DNA of 64,000 nt. Source: Stenotrophomonas sp. 57 (GTDB lineage: Bacteria; Pseudomonadota; Gammaproteobacteria; Xanthomonadales; Xanthomonadaceae). The stretch is from NCBI RefSeq assembly GCF_030291075.1, contig NZ_CP127407.1, positions 296,001 to 360,000 of the forward strand. The letters run 5' to 3'. The notes below the pieces were generated by a model. The model saw only the letters and a program-made list of their open reading frames with translations. It did not search any database and was not told where the DNA came from. A program made the position numbers and the translations under genes. Positions 43,734 through 54,255 of this stretch are shown piece by piece; the first letter of the stretch is position 1, and each line of letters begins with the position of its first letter.

Positions 43734-45008
43734 GTGGCTGACTCCCCCAATGTTTCCCCCGCGCCGGTCCGCGCGCTGGAAGGTCAGAAACTGCTGTTGT
43801 GCGTCGGAGGCGGGATCGCGGCCTACAAGGCCCTGGAGCTGGTGCGGCGTCTGCGCGACGCCGGCGCCCAGGTGCAGGTGGCGATGACCGCCGGTGCCCA
43901 GCAGTTCGTCACTCCGCTCAGTTTCCAGGCCCTGTCCGGGCAGCCGACCCGCACCACGCTGTGGGACAGTGCCGCTGAACAGGCCATGGGCCACATCGAG
44001 CTGGCCCGCTGGGCCGACCGCATCGTGGTCGCCCCCGGCACAGCCGATCTGCTGGCGCGGCTGGCCCAAGGCCACGCCGATGACCTGGTCAGCACCCTGT
44101 GCCTGGCCAGCACCGCACCGCTGACGATCTGCCCGGCGATGAACCACCGCATGTGGCTGCATCCTGCCACCCAGGCCAACATCGCGCTGCTGCGCCAGCG
44201 CGGTGCGCAGGTGATCGGCCCGGTCGACGGCCCGCTGGCCGAAGGCGAATCCGGTCCGGGCCGTCTGGCCGAACCGAGCGACATCGTCGCCGCGCTGGCC
44301 GCCAATGGCAGTACCACGGCGGCGGTTGCCGCACCGGAAACCCGCGCGCTGCAGGGCCTGCGCCTGCTGATCAGCGCTGGCCCGACCTACGAAGACATCG
44401 ATCCGGTGCGCTACGTCGGCAACCGCAGCAGCGGCAAGATGGGCTTCGCCCTGGCTGCGGCCGCCGCCACGATGGGCGCCCAGGTGGTGCTGGTCAGCGG
44501 CCCGGTGCAGCTGCCGACGCCGCCCGGCGTGCAGCGCGTGGACGTGCGCTCGGCGGCGCAGATGCGCGATGCCGTGCTGAAGGCACTGCCGGCCGACATC
44601 TATATCGGAGCCGCCGCGGTGTCCGATTACACGCCGCGCCAGGTCGCGCCGCAGAAGCTGAAGAAGACCGCCGACAGCCAGTCGCTGGTGATCGAGCTGG
44701 TGCGCACGCCGGACATTCTTGCCGAAGTTGCCGCGCAGACGCAGACGCAGACGCAGTCGCTGAAGCTGGTGGTCGGCTTTGCCGCCGAGACCCACGACGT
44801 GGAGAAATATGCACGTGGCAAGCTGGTCGACAAGCGCCTGGACCTGGTGATCGCCAACCAGGTCGGCATCAGCGGCGGCGGCTTCGAGAGCGACAACAAC
44901 GCCGCCACGGCCTTCTGGCAGGACGGCGAACAGGTATTCCCGGCCACCTCCAAGCGCGAGCTGGCCGAACAACTGCTGGCGCTGATCGCGCGGAGACTCC
45001 AGGCATGA
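43734..45008 (+). CDS. coaBC: Bifunctional phosphopantothenoylcysteine decarboxylase/synthetase
   Basis: The product has 424 residues. CoaC (1-190) carries the flavin-binding start [18 protein letters not shown], the catalytic His of HIELARWAD and the PAMN motif ([10 protein letters not shown]). CoaB (about 200-424) has [22 protein letters not shown] and the conserved Lys motif KLKK. It makes 4'-phosphopantetheine for CoA synthesis. The start is GTG 43734 with AGGA seven bases upstream. The tract GCAGAC x3 + GCAGTC at 44735-44758 encodes QTQTQTQS. It overlaps dut by 4 bases. Confidence 0.95.
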   Translation: MADSPNVSPAPVRALEGQKLLLCVGGGIAAYKALELVRRLRDAGAQVQVAMTAGAQQFVTPLSFQALSGQPTRTTLWDSAAEQAMGHIELARWADRIVVAPGTADLLARLAQGHADDLVSTLCLASTAPLTICPAMNHRMWLHPATQANIALLRQRGAQVIGPVDGPLAEGESGPGRLAEPSDIVAALAANGSTTAAVAAPETRALQGLRLLISAGPTYEDIDPVRYVGNRSSGKMGFALAAAAATMGAQVVLVSGPVQLPTPPGVQRVDVRSAAQMRDAVLKALPADIYIGAAAVSDYTPRQVAPQKLKKTADSQSLVIELVRTPDILAEVAAQTQTQTQSLKLVVGFAAETHDVEKYARGKLVDKRLDLVIANQVGISGGGFESDNNAATAFWQDGEQVFPATSKRELAEQLLALIARRLQA

Positions 45009-45478
45009 CCCAGGCTTTCACTTCCCAACCGCTGCAGGTCAAGCTGCTCGATCCGCGCTTCGGCGACAGCTGGCCGCTGCCGGCCTACGCCACCGAGGCC
45101 AGCGCCGGCATGGACCTGCGCGCGGCGCTGGATACCGCGCTGACCCTGCAGCCGGGCGACACCGCGCTGGTGCCCAGCGGCCTGGCCATCCACATCGCCG
45201 ATCCGCACCTGTGCGCGGTGATCCTGCCGCGTTCCGGGCTGGGCCACCGCCACGGCATCGTGCTCGGCAACGGCACCGGCCTGATCGACGCCGACTACCA
45301 GGGCCCCCTGCTGATCAGCGTCTGGAACCGTGGTCGCGAGGCCTTCACCATCGAGCCGGGCGATCGCATCGCGCAGCTGGTGGTGGTGCCGATTGCCCGC
45401 GTCAGCCTGCAGGTGGTGGATACTTTCACCGACAGCGTGCGGGGAACGGGTGGATTCGGCCATACCGGGGTGCGTTGA
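45005..45478 (+). CDS. dut: dUTP diphosphatase
   Basis: The product has 157 residues. All five dUTPase motifs are present, including [28 protein letters not shown] (motifs 2 and 3), [19 protein letters not shown] and the C-terminal GTGGFGHTG. The trimeric enzyme hydrolyses dUTP to dUMP, limiting uracil in DNA and feeding thymidylate synthesis. The ATG overlaps the coaBC stop (ATGA). Gene order coaBC-dut-algC is widely kept in gammaproteobacteria. Confidence 0.96.
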   Translation: MTQAFTSQPLQVKLLDPRFGDSWPLPAYATEASAGMDLRAALDTALTLQPGDTALVPSGLAIHIADPHLCAVILPRSGLGHRHGIVLGNGTGLIDADYQGPLLISVWNRGREAFTIEPGDRIAQLVVVPIARVSLQVVDTFTDSVRGTGGFGHTGVR

Positions 45479-45490
45479 CGGGGGACATTG

Positions 45491-47836
45491 ATGAGCGGCA
45501 TCGGGGAAGGGCAGCGGGAACGGTCGTTGGGACGCAGTGCGCCACTACTGGGGGTGCTGCTGGTACTCCTTGCCGGCTGGTTCGGATGGAGCGCGGTGCA
45601 GCAGTGGCGTCAGGAAGCCAATGGCCAGGCACTGGAAGAAGCGCGTGACCAGGCCGTGCAGGGGTTGCAGGAGGCGGCTGCCGGCCAGCTGAAGCAGCTG
45701 CAGCAGCAGTTGAAGAACGAACGCGTGCAGCAGGCACTGCAGGCCGGTGACGCGGCCGCAGCCGCGCTGGCCGTGCGCGAGGGCTGGACCGGGGTGGAGC
45801 AGGTTGAAGTGCTGGGCGCCGACCTGGCCACCGCCTATGCCGACCCTGCCACCTTCGGCTATGCACGCCTGGCCCTGCTGGAAGAAGCGCTGGCCGGGGG
45901 CAAGCCGGGCCTGCGCGTGGTGCGCGATGGGGGAGGCAATCGTCTTGGTCTGGCCGCGCCGGTGCAGCTGGGCAGCCTTGGCCCAGCCGTGCTCTACGTG
46001 CGCCAGCCATTGCTGCGGCTGACCTCGCCGCTGGACCAGGTGAGTGCTCCGTCCACCGGCTTCCTCGGCCTGCGCCAAGGCGCGCATGACCTCGTTGCCC
46101 AGGGCGACGCCGGCCTGGCCGAGAGCGCGGAGGCGCTGGCGCGCCCGGTTCCGGGCACGCCGTTGCGGCTGGTGGCTGCCGTACCCAATGTCGAAGCCGG
46201 TCCGATGGGCCTGGGGTCGCTGGCCAGCGCCATCGTCGCGCTGCTGCTGGCCTTCGTTGCCGTGTTGCTGGTGGTCGGTCGCGGCCGCCTGCCGAAGACC
46301 CTGCCGCTGCCGCGTCGTGCCGCTGCGGCCGAGGCCGATCATGGCCCAACCCTGAGCGAGAGCCTGCAGATGGCGCCGCCGCCCGTGGCCGATGCCGGCA
46401 TCGCGGAAAGTGCACCGCCGCCGCCGCCGCCGGTTCCGGCCGAGGAACTGGCCGCCGGTATCTTCCGCGCCTACGACATCCGTGGCGTGGTCGGCAGCGA
46501 ACTGACGCCGAAGACCGCTGCACTGATCGGCCAGGCCATCGGCACCGTGGCGCTGGAACAGGGGCTGCGCGAGGTGGTGATCGGCCGCGATGGCCGCCTG
46601 TCCGGGCCGGAACTGGCCGCAGGGCTGGCCGAAGGCCTTCGCCGTGCCGGCTGCGCGGTGATCGACATCGGCCTGGCGCCGACCCCGGTCGTGTACTACG
46701 CGGCCTTCCATCTGCGTACCGGCACCTGCGTGGCAGTCACCGGCAGCCACAATCCGCCCGAGTACAACGGCTTCAAGGTGGTCATCGGTGGCGAGACACT
46801 GTCCGGCGATGCCATCACCGATCTCTACCAGCGTATCGTCGAGGGTCGCCTGGTGCAGGCCGCCGAGCCGGGTGATTACCAGCAGCGCGACGTGGGCGCC
46901 GACTACATCCAGCGCATTGCCGATGACGTGCAGCTGGACCGCCCGTTGAAGGTCGTGGCCGATGCCGGCAACGGCGTCGCCGGCGCACTCGCACCGCAGC
47001 TGCTGGAAGCGATCGGCGCCGACGTCATCCCGTTGTACTGCGATGTCGACGGCACCTTCCCCAACCATCACCCCGACCCCAGCGAACCGGCCAACCTGGA
47101 AGACCTGGTGCAGACGGTCAAGCGCTTCGGCGCCGATCTCGGCGTTGCTTTCGATGGCGACGGCGACCGTCTGGGCGTGGTTACCGGCGAAGGCAGGATC
47201 ATCTATGCCGACCGCTTGCTGATGCTGTTTGCCGCCGACGTGCTGATGCGGAACCCGGGCGCGATGGTGATCTACGACGTGAAGTGCACCGGCAAGCTGT
47301 CCGACCACGTGCTGCGCAACGGTGGCAGCCCGCTGATGTGGAAGACCGGGCATTCGCTGATGAAGGCGAAGATGCGCGAAACCGATGCGGAACTGGCCGG
47401 CGAGATGAGCGGCCACTTCTTCTTCAAGGAGCGCTGGTTCGGTTTCGACGACGGCCTGTATGCCGCCGCGCGACTGCTGGAGATTCTGGCCCAGCGCGAG
47501 GAGACCCCGGACGAGGTGCTGGCCGAGCTGCCGGAGATGGTGGCCACGCCGGAACTGAAGGTGCCGGTGGCCGAGGGCACGCCGCACGCGCTGGTGGCGA
47601 TGCTGGTGGCGGCGGCACAGTCGCCGGAGAATCCGTACGTGGGTGGGCGGCTGTCGACCATCGACGGCCTGCGCGTGGACTTCCCCGATGGTTGGGGCCT
47701 GGTGCGCGCGTCCAACACCACGCCGGTGCTGGTGCTGCGCTTCGAGGGCAACGACGAGGCGGCACTGGAGCGTATCCAGGCGCTGTTCCGCAGCCAGCTG
47801 CAACCGGTGCTGGGCGACACCCCGCTCGGGTTCTGA
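45491..47836 (+). CDS. algC: Phosphomannomutase/phosphoglucomutase with N-terminal membrane domain
   Basis: The product has 781 residues. The N-terminal part (1-320) has a membrane helix at about 19-38, a periplasmic helical domain, a second helix around AIVALLLAFVAVLLVV and a Pro-rich linker. The catalytic part (about 325-781) is a typical PMM/PGM: phospho-Ser419 in TGSHNPP, metal site DGDGDR, and sugar loop GEMSGH. It makes mannose-1-P or glucose-1-P for LPS, exopolysaccharide and O-antigen. ATG 45491 has GGGG seven bases upstream. The catalytic domain alone is about 455 residues, so the N-terminal part is an extra seen in xanthomonad and Pseudomonas-like orthologues. Confidence 0.92.
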   Translation: MSGIGEGQRERSLGRSAPLLGVLLVLLAGWFGWSAVQQWRQEANGQALEEARDQAVQGLQEAAAGQLKQLQQQLKNERVQQALQAGDAAAAALAVREGWTGVEQVEVLGADLATAYADPATFGYARLALLEEALAGGKPGLRVVRDGGGNRLGLAAPVQLGSLGPAVLYVRQPLLRLTSPLDQVSAPSTGFLGLRQGAHDLVAQGDAGLAESAEALARPVPGTPLRLVAAVPNVEAGPMGLGSLASAIVALLLAFVAVLLVVGRGRLPKTLPLPRRAAAAEADHGPTLSESLQMAPPPVADAGIAESAPPPPPPVPAEELAAGIFRAYDIRGVVGSELTPKTAALIGQAIGTVALEQGLREVVIGRDGRLSGPELAAGLAEGLRRAGCAVIDIGLAPTPVVYYAAFHLRTGTCVAVTGSHNPPEYNGFKVVIGGETLSGDAITDLYQRIVEGRLVQAAEPGDYQQRDVGADYIQRIADDVQLDRPLKVVADAGNGVAGALAPQLLEAIGADVIPLYCDVDGTFPNHHPDPSEPANLEDLVQTVKRFGADLGVAFDGDGDRLGVVTGEGRIIYADRLLMLFAADVLMRNPGAMVIYDVKCTGKLSDHVLRNGGSPLMWKTGHSLMKAKMRETDAELAGEMSGHFFFKERWFGFDDGLYAAARLLEILAQREETPDEVLAELPEMVATPELKVPVAEGTPHALVAMLVAAAQSPENPYVGGRLSTIDGLRVDFPDGWGLVRASNTTPVLVLRFEGNDEAALERIQALFRSQLQPVLGDTPLGF

Positions 47837-47911
47837 TGTGGGGCCGGGCTGCGCCCGGCACCCGCCGAAGCAACATCAACCTAGACATCAAGAGCGGGCA
47901 TTCCGTGGGAT

Positions 47912-48013
47912 GGTGGGGCGGTGTCGAAGTGCGGGGACGCAGTAAACCCGTCCCTGGGGGCTTGGCAGCCGCATCCATGCGGCTGACACCCCGCACTCCG
48001 ACACCGCCCCACC
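47912..48013. repeat. Long inverted repeat, 25-base arms
   Basis: GGTGGGGCGGTGTCGAAGTGCGGGG (47912-47936) and CCCCGCACTCCGACACCGCCCCACC (47989-48013) match with one mismatch across a 52-base loop. The loop includes a small GCAGCCGCATCCATGCGGCTG hairpin. It is neither a SMAG nor a member of the GGGGTCAGATC family. It lies in the 298-base gap after algC, between convergent genes. Confidence 0.8.
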
Positions 48014-48037
48014 TCTGACAGCTTCCCGGTGCTATTG

Positions 48038-48132
48038 GTAGGTGTCGACCTTGGTCGACACAGCAGATCCACGCCATGCGTGGATGCTCTTCCGAAATCG
48101 CTTTGGTGGGTGCCGACCGTTGGTCTGCACGC
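48038..48132. repeat. Cluster of SMAG-type palindromes
   Basis: Three stem-loops in series: GTAGGTGTCGACCTTGGTCGACAC (48038-48061), an AGATCCACGCCATGCGTGGAT copy (about 48064-48091) and a weaker GTGGGTGCCGACCGTTGGTCTGCAC (48106-48132). The last ends just before the kdpE stop. Confidence 0.7.
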
Positions 48133-48134
48133 TT

Positions 48135-48848
48135 TCACCCCTTGAACCGCAACCCCACGCCCGGTTCGGTGAACAGGTAGCGCGAATCCAGCGCTGAATC
48201 GCCCAGCTTGTGCCGCAGCTTGCCGACCAGGATGCGCAGGTAGTGGGTGTCGTGCTGGTGGGTCGGCCCCCAGATCTCCTGCAGGATCTGCGGCTGGGTC
48301 ACCACCCGCCCGGCATTGCGCAGCAGCAGTGACAGCAGCGCGTATTCCTTGCGGGTCAGCGCCACCGGCTCGCCACCGAGGGTGACTTCGCGACGCACCA
48401 GGTCCACGTGCAGGTGTCCGTCGTCGAATACCGGCGGCGTGCCATCGCTGGGCACGCTGCGCGTACGCAGCAGCGCGCGCACCCGTGCCATCAGTTCCTG
48501 CGTGCCAAACGGCTTGGTTACGTAGTCATTGGCGCCGGTATCCAGTGCGCGCACCTTCTCGGCTTCACCCGCACGCACGGTCAGCATGATCACAGGCACC
48601 TGGCTCCACTGCCGCAGCTGCTCCAGCACCTCGTGGCCTTCCATGTCCGGCAGGCCAATGTCCAGGATCACCAGGTCCATGTCCTCGCTGGCGGCCAGCT
48701 GCAGGCCTTCCTGGCCGGTGGCGGCCTGCCGCACCTGGTAGCCCTGCGCGCGCAGGCTGATGTCCAGGAACCGGCGGATCTGGGTTTCATCGTCGATCAC
48801 CAGCACGCGCGCGGCCGGCACGCTGGGATCAATCGGGGTCGGGCTCAT
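48135..48848 (-). CDS. kdpE: KdpE response regulator
   Basis: The product has 237 residues. OmpR-type regulator: receiver with D19-D20 and phospho-acceptor D63 in ILDIGLPDMEG, Lys in VTKPFGTQEL, then a winged-helix DNA-binding domain (about 135-230) containing LTRKEYALLSLLLRNAGRVV and HYLRILVGKLRHKLGD. It activates kdpFABC when K+ is low or salt is high. It is the last gene of the operon and overlaps kdpD by 20 bases. Confidence 0.95.
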   Translation of the reverse strand: MSPTPIDPSVPAARVLVIDDETQIRRFLDISLRAQGYQVRQAATGQEGLQLAASEDMDLVILDIGLPDMEGHEVLEQLRQWSQVPVIMLTVRAGEAEKVRALDTGANDYVTKPFGTQELMARVRALLRTRSVPSDGTPPVFDDGHLHVDLVRREVTLGGEPVALTRKEYALLSLLLRNAGRVVTQPQILQEIWGPTHQHDTHYLRILVGKLRHKLGDSALDSRYLFTEPGVGLRFKG

Positions 48849-51513
48849 CGTGGGAGGCTGGCTTGAGCAGGGGCAGGGTGATGCGGATCAGGGTACCGCG
48901 ACCGTCGCGTCCGGGCAGCGCCTGCACGCTGCCGCCATGCGCACCGATCATGCCCTGGCAGATGGTCAGGCCCAGGCCGGTGCCGTGTCGACCGCGGTCG
49001 CCGCGTTCGACGCTGTAGAACATGTCGAAGATGCGCGCGCGCTCGTCATCGGGAATGCCGGGGCCGGCATCGATCACGTCGATGCGCAGCTGGCCGTCCA
49101 GCTCGCGCGCCTGCACCTGCACGGCGGCGTCGGGCGGCGAGAACTTGGCGGCGTTCTCCATCACGTTGAACACCGCCTGTTCGACCAGCGCCGGGTGCAC
49201 CCAGATCGGCGCCAGCGTGGGGGGAATATCCAGCTCCAGCCGCACCTTCGGCTGGTAGCGCTGCAGGCGCCGTGCCGCCGAACCGATCAGTTCGTCCACG
49301 CCGATCCAGTCGCGGTTGATCTTCAGACCTTCGTGGCCCAGCCGGGTCATGTCCAGCAGGTTCTGGATGTAGCGGTCGAGGCGTTCGCCTTCGACCAGGA
49401 TCGTATCCAACAGGGCGCGTCGATCCGTCGTGTCCATCGCCGCGCCATAGCTGGCCAGGCTGTCGGCCGAACCAATCATCGCCGCCAGTGGCGAGCGCAG
49501 GTCGTGCGACACCGAAGAGAGCAGCGCCGAACGCAACCGCTCAGTCTCGTTGCTGACGTGCGCCTGCTCCAGTTCGGCCACCAGCCGGGTGCGCAGCGCA
49601 GCCTGTGCGATGTCATCCACCATCGCCTCGGCCAGCTGCCGCTGCTCGGGTAGCAGGCGTGCCTGCGCGCCGGGCAGGTACAGACCAGCCACGCCGATCG
49701 CGCGGTCCTCGCCATCCAACAGTGGCAGGAACCACCACTGCGCGCCGGCCAGGGTATCGGTGAAGCGGCCGCTGGGCTGGCCATGGCGCAGTGCCCAGTC
49801 GGCAGCCGCCAGATCGGTATCGCCGGGCTGCGAACGGCCACCGGATGCAGTGTCGGCACCGATCCGCAGCCACGCTGGCACGTCCATCGCCTGCTCCAAC
49901 GCATGCCGTCCAGCCTGGGCCACCTCGCCATTGCCGGCCGCGCTGGCCAGCTGCCGTCCCAGCTGCTGGCGCGCACGCGCGTGGCGGTTGGCCGCACGCA
50001 GCGCGATCACCTGCATGCGCAGGCGTGATGCCAGGCGGCCAGCCACCAGTGCAGCGGCCAGGAACAGGAACACGGTGATCACGCCCTGGCGCGCACCGAT
50101 GGCGAAGGTGAAGCGGGGCGCAATGAACAGGAAGTTGTAGGCGAGGAAGCACAGGATCGCCGCCATCACCGCCACGCTGGCGCGCGTGCGCGCAGCGACC
50201 AGCACCACTGCAACGATGAACACCATCGACAGGTCGGCCATGCCCACCCAGCGTTCGGCCAGCCACGCCACCGCACAGGCCAGCGCGGTGGCGACCAGCG
50301 CCTGCACCGGCTCGTAGCTGATGCCGCGCATCGGTGGCAGCAGGCCCTCGCGGCGCGAGCGCGCACGGGCCTGTGGGGTGCTGATGATGGTGATCTCGTA
50401 ATGCGCGCCGCGCTGGATCAGCTGCTGGGTCAACGTGCGGTTGAACATCCGCGCCAGCGGGCGTTCGCGGGTGCGCCCCAGCACCAGGGTCGACACGCCG
50501 TTGTGCGCGGCGTGGTCGAGCAGGGCGTCGGCGATGCTCGATCCGTGCAGCAGTTCGGCGTCGCCGCCCAGCCGCCGTGCCAGCGCGAAGGCCGCATCGA
50601 TCTCGCGCCGGGTCGCCTCGTCCTGGCGGCGGCCCTGTACGGTCACCACCGTCCACGGTGCATCGCGGCGCTCGGCGATGCGGCGTGCCACGCGCACCAG
50701 GTATTCGCTCTGGCCACCGCCATCGATGGCTACGAGCACCCCACGTCGCAGCGGCAGGTTGCCTTCGCCACGGGCAGCGCGTGCCTCGCGCAGGCTGCTG
50801 TCGACGCGGTCGGCGGCCTCCTGCATGGCCAGTTCGCGCAGCGCGGTCAGGTTGGCCGGCGAGAAGAACGCCTGCAGCGCCTGTGCGGCTTGTTCGGGTA
50901 CATACACCTTGCCCTGCTGCAGGCGCGCGATCAGTTCGCGCGGCGGCAGGTCGACCAGCACGATGTCGTGCAGGCGATCGAGCACGCCATCGGGCACGGT
51001 TTCGCTGACGCGCACGCCGGTGATGCGCATCACCACATCGTTGAGGCTTTCCAGATGCTGGATGTTGACCGTGGTCCAGACGTCGATGCCGGCATCCAGC
51101 AGCTCCATCACATCCTGCCAGCGCCGCTCGTGGCGGCTACCCGGGGCATTGCGGTGTGCCAGTTCGTCCACCAGCACCAGCGCAGGACGCCGTGCAAGCA
51201 CGGCATCCAGGTCCATTTCCTGCAGGGCGTGGCCGTGGTAGGCCACGTCCTTCAGCGGCAACTGCGGCAGTCCCTCCAGCAGCGCCTGGGTATCGGCACG
51301 GCCATGGGTTTCCACCAGCCCGACCACCAGGTCGACGCCGCGCCTCAGCTGTTCCTGCGCTCGGGTCAACATGGTGTAGGTCTTGCCCACGCCCGGCGCC
51401 GCGCCAAGGAACACGGTCAGCTTGCCGCCGGCCTCGCGTTGCAGGCCTTCGACCAGGGCATCGGCCTGGCGGGTTCGCGCATCAGTCATGGGGGCCGCTG
51501 TCATGGCCGCCAT
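48829..51513 (-). CDS. kdpD: KdpD sensor histidine kinase
   Basis: The product has 894 residues. The N-terminal KdpD domain has Walker A GAAPGVGKT and LVDELAHRNAPGSRHERRW. A USP-like domain follows (about 240-370). Four closely spaced membrane helices (about 400-490) precede a GAF-like domain and the kinase core, with the phospho-His in SVSHDLRSPLAAM, the N-box NVMENAAKFS, and GTGLGLTICQGMIGAHGG. It senses K+ limitation or osmotic stress and phosphorylates KdpE. The start is ATG 51513, with ATG 51504 or 51489 as alternatives and no strong ribosome-binding site. Confidence 0.95.
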   Translation of the reverse strand: MAAMTAAPMTDARTRQADALVEGLQREAGGKLTVFLGAAPGVGKTYTMLTRAQEQLRRGVDLVVGLVETHGRADTQALLEGLPQLPLKDVAYHGHALQEMDLDAVLARRPALVLVDELAHRNAPGSRHERRWQDVMELLDAGIDVWTTVNIQHLESLNDVVMRITGVRVSETVPDGVLDRLHDIVLVDLPPRELIARLQQGKVYVPEQAAQALQAFFSPANLTALRELAMQEAADRVDSSLREARAARGEGNLPLRRGVLVAIDGGGQSEYLVRVARRIAERRDAPWTVVTVQGRRQDEATRREIDAAFALARRLGGDAELLHGSSIADALLDHAAHNGVSTLVLGRTRERPLARMFNRTLTQQLIQRGAHYEITIISTPQARARSRREGLLPPMRGISYEPVQALVATALACAVAWLAERWVGMADLSMVFIVAVVLVAARTRASVAVMAAILCFLAYNFLFIAPRFTFAIGARQGVITVFLFLAAALVAGRLASRLRMQVIALRAANRHARARQQLGRQLASAAGNGEVAQAGRHALEQAMDVPAWLRIGADTASGGRSQPGDTDLAAADWALRHGQPSGRFTDTLAGAQWWFLPLLDGEDRAIGVAGLYLPGAQARLLPEQRQLAEAMVDDIAQAALRTRLVAELEQAHVSNETERLRSALLSSVSHDLRSPLAAMIGSADSLASYGAAMDTTDRRALLDTILVEGERLDRYIQNLLDMTRLGHEGLKINRDWIGVDELIGSAARRLQRYQPKVRLELDIPPTLAPIWVHPALVEQAVFNVMENAAKFSPPDAAVQVQARELDGQLRIDVIDAGPGIPDDERARIFDMFYSVERGDRGRHGTGLGLTICQGMIGAHGGSVQALPGRDGRGTLIRITLPLLKPASHDEPDPD

Positions 51514-51540
51514 TGTGCGCGCAGCCGGTGCAGCCCGGCA

Positions 51541-52191
51541 TCACGGTGCCTTGGCCGCATGGTCCAGCGCGAAGTTCAACGTCACCACGTTCACGCGCGG
51601 CTGGCCGAACAGGCCCCACTGGCGCCCTTCGGTATGCGCCTGCACCAGCGCCTGCACCTGCTCCACCGGCAGGCCACGCGCACGCGCTACGCGTTCCACC
51701 TGCAGCTGCGCGGCTGCAGGCGACAGTTGCGGATCGAGGCCACCACCGGACTGGGTGACCAGGTCTGCCGGCACCTGTGCGGGCGCCACACCTTCGCGCG
51801 CGGCCACCGCAGCAGTACTGGCGGCAACACGTTCGGCCAGGGCCGGGTTGCTGCGCGCCATGTTGGAACCGGCTGCGGCCATCGGGTCGTAGTTGGCCGC
51901 CGACGGCCGTGCCTGGAAGTAGCCCTGGCCGGTGAACGGCTGCGACAGCCAGGCCGAGCCGCGCACCTGGCCGCTGCCATCGCGCAGCAGGCTGCCCTCG
52001 GCCTGGGTCGGGTAGGCCAGGCCGGCGAAACCGGTGGCGATGCCGGCGTAGACCGCACCGGCCAGCAGCAGGGTCGCCAGGCCCAGGCCGATCGCCGGAC
52101 GCCAGCGGGCGTCATCCTGCAGGCTGGCCACGCGGGCCTCGGCCTTCGGTTCGCGGGACAGGGAAGAAGAGGTGGAAGCAGAACGGTTCAT
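51541..52191 (-). CDS. kdpC: K+-transporting ATPase KdpC subunit
   Basis: The product has 216 residues. One N-terminal membrane segment (about 38-58) precedes a periplasmic domain with [36 protein letters not shown] and a C-terminal [16 protein letters not shown], all typical of KdpC. It helps KdpB bind ATP and stabilises the complex. Its ATG overlaps the kdpB stop (ATGA). Slightly longer N-terminus than in E. coli (190 residues). Confidence 0.95.
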   Translation of the reverse strand: MNRSASTSSSLSREPKAEARVASLQDDARWRPAIGLGLATLLLAGAVYAGIATGFAGLAYPTQAEGSLLRDGSGQVRGSAWLSQPFTGQGYFQARPSAANYDPMAAAGSNMARSNPALAERVAASTAAVAAREGVAPAQVPADLVTQSGGGLDPQLSPAAAQLQVERVARARGLPVEQVQALVQAHTEGRQWGLFGQPRVNVVTLNFALDHAAKAP

Positions 52192-54245
52192 GCGCCGAAT
52201 ACCAGGACAAGAAGGAGGTCGATCAGCTTGATCGCCGCGAACGGCAGCAGCACGCCGCCGAGGCCGTACACCAGCATGTTCCGGCGCAGCAGCGCGGTGG
52301 CGGTGGCCGGGCGGAAGCGCACACCACGCAGGGCGAGCGGGATCAGGGCGGGAATCACCAGGGCGTTGAAGATCAGCGCTGCCAGCACCGCGTTGCGCGG
52401 GCTCGACAGCTGCATCACGTTCAGTGCGGCCATGGTCGGAACCGCGGCGGCAAACAGCGCCGGCAGGATCGCGAAGTACTTGGAGACGTCGTTGGCCAGC
52501 GAGAAGGTGGTCAGCGCGCCGCGGGTGATCAGCTGCTGCTTGCCCACTTCCACCACCGCCAGCAGCTTGGCCGGGTCCGAATCGAGGTCGACCATGTTGC
52601 CGGCCTCCTTCGCCGCCTGCGTACCGGAGTTCATCGCCAGGCCGATGTCGGCCTGGGCCAGCGCCGGGGCGTCGTTGGTACCGTCGCCGACCATCGCGAC
52701 CAGGCGGCCACCGGCCTGCTCCTGGCGGATGCGCGCCAGCTTGTCTTCAGGGCGCGCCTCGGCGATGTAGTCGTCGACGCCGGCTTCGGCGGCAATGGCC
52801 GCAGCGGTCAGCGGGTTGTCACCGGTGATCATCACCGTGCGGATGCCCATCGCCCGCAGCTGCGCGAACTTCTCGCGCATGCCGTGCTTGACCACGTCCG
52901 ACAGCTCGATCACGCCCAGCACGTGGCGGCCCTCGGCCACCACCAGCGGGGTGGCACCGTTGCGCGCGACCTGCTCGACGCGACCGGCCAGCTCGGCCGG
53001 CACGTTGCCGCCCAGCGACTGCACATGCGTACGGATCGCATCGGCGGCGCCCTTGCGGATCTGCCGTCCATGTTCCAGGTCGACGCCGGACATGCGGGTC
53101 TGGGCAGTGAAGGCCAGGTAGTCGGCATGGTCCGGTTCGGCGGTGGCGCAGCCCTGTTCGCGCGCCAGGCGCACGATCGACTTGCCTTCCGGAGTCGGGT
53201 CGGCCAGCGAGGACAGCAGCGCCGCTTCACGCAGCTGGCTGGCATCGATACCGGCCAACGGATGGAAGTGGCTGGCCTGGCGGTCGCCGTAGGTGATGGT
53301 GCCGGTCTTGTCGAGCAGCAGCACATCGACGTCGCCGGCCACTTCGACCGCCTTGCCCGACTTGGCCAGCACGTTGGCGGCCAGCGCACGGTTCATTCCG
53401 GCGATGCCGATGGCCGGCAGCAGCCCGCCGATGGTGGTCGGGATCAGGCAGACCAGCAGCGCGATCAGCAGCAGCGGGTCGACCTGCACGCCTACCGCCG
53501 CGCCAATGGCCGGCAGCGTGGCCACCACCACCAGGAAGGTCAGCGTCATCGCCGCCAGCAGCAGGGTCAGCGCGATCTCGTTCGGCGTCTTCTGCCGGTT
53601 GGCACCCTCCACCAGCGCGATCATCCGGTCCAGGAAGCTGTGGCCCGGCTCGGCGGTCACCCGCACGATGATCTGGTCGGACAGCACCTTGGTGCCACCG
53701 ATCACACCGGAACGGTCGGTACCGGCCTCGCGCAGCACCGGTGCTGATTCGCCGGTCACCGCCGCTTCGTTGATGGTGGCCAGGCCCTGCACGATCTCGC
53801 CATCGGCCGGCACCAGCTCACCGGCACTGACGATCACATGGTCGCCCGGGCGCAGCTCGGCAGCGGCCACCCGGGTTTCGGCCGCACCCGGCTGCGGGGC
53901 GGCCAGCCGGCGTGCCACCAGGTCCTGGCGGGCACGGCGCAGCGATGCAGCCTGGCCACGGCCGCGCGCTTCGGCCACGGCTTCGGCGAAGTTGCCGAAC
54001 AGCACGGTCACCAGCAGGATCGCGGTCACCGCCAGGCCGAAGCCAAGCGGCGCATTGCCGGTCAGGGTGACGATGGCGGCGACGATCGTGCCGGCCATCA
54101 CCACCGCCATCACCGGGCTGCGCACCAGGTGCATCGGCGACAGCTTCAGCACCGCCTCGACCAGCGCACGGCGCAGGCCGGCGGCATCGAGCAGGGCAGG
54201 GCGCGCTGCAGGGGAACTACGGGTTGAACTTGCGTGGGTACTCAT
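52188..54245 (-). CDS. kdpB: K+-transporting ATPase KdpB subunit
   Basis: The product has 685 residues. P-type ATPase motifs are complete: phosphatase loop VTGESAPV, phosphorylated Asp in [13 protein letters not shown], nucleotide-binding KGAADAIR region, and hinge [16 protein letters not shown]. Seven or so membrane helices surround them, including [18 protein letters not shown]. It hydrolyses ATP to drive K+ through KdpA. It follows kdpA after 10 bases. Confidence 0.97.
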   Translation of the reverse strand: MSTHASSTRSSPAARPALLDAAGLRRALVEAVLKLSPMHLVRSPVMAVVMAGTIVAAIVTLTGNAPLGFGLAVTAILLVTVLFGNFAEAVAEARGRGQAASLRRARQDLVARRLAAPQPGAAETRVAAAELRPGDHVIVSAGELVPADGEIVQGLATINEAAVTGESAPVLREAGTDRSGVIGGTKVLSDQIIVRVTAEPGHSFLDRMIALVEGANRQKTPNEIALTLLLAAMTLTFLVVVATLPAIGAAVGVQVDPLLLIALLVCLIPTTIGGLLPAIGIAGMNRALAANVLAKSGKAVEVAGDVDVLLLDKTGTITYGDRQASHFHPLAGIDASQLREAALLSSLADPTPEGKSIVRLAREQGCATAEPDHADYLAFTAQTRMSGVDLEHGRQIRKGAADAIRTHVQSLGGNVPAELAGRVEQVARNGATPLVVAEGRHVLGVIELSDVVKHGMREKFAQLRAMGIRTVMITGDNPLTAAAIAAEAGVDDYIAEARPEDKLARIRQEQAGGRLVAMVGDGTNDAPALAQADIGLAMNSGTQAAKEAGNMVDLDSDPAKLLAVVEVGKQQLITRGALTTFSLANDVSKYFAILPALFAAAVPTMAALNVMQLSSPRNAVLAALIFNALVIPALIPLALRGVRFRPATATALLRRNMLVYGLGGVLLPFAAIKLIDLLLVLVFGA

Positions 54246-54255
54246 TGCGGTGTCC

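Noticed and set aside
48038..48132. CRISPR-like array suggested by repeated short palindromes
   Set aside because: The units differ in sequence and spacing, and there are no regular spacers or cas genes. They are SMAG-type repeats.
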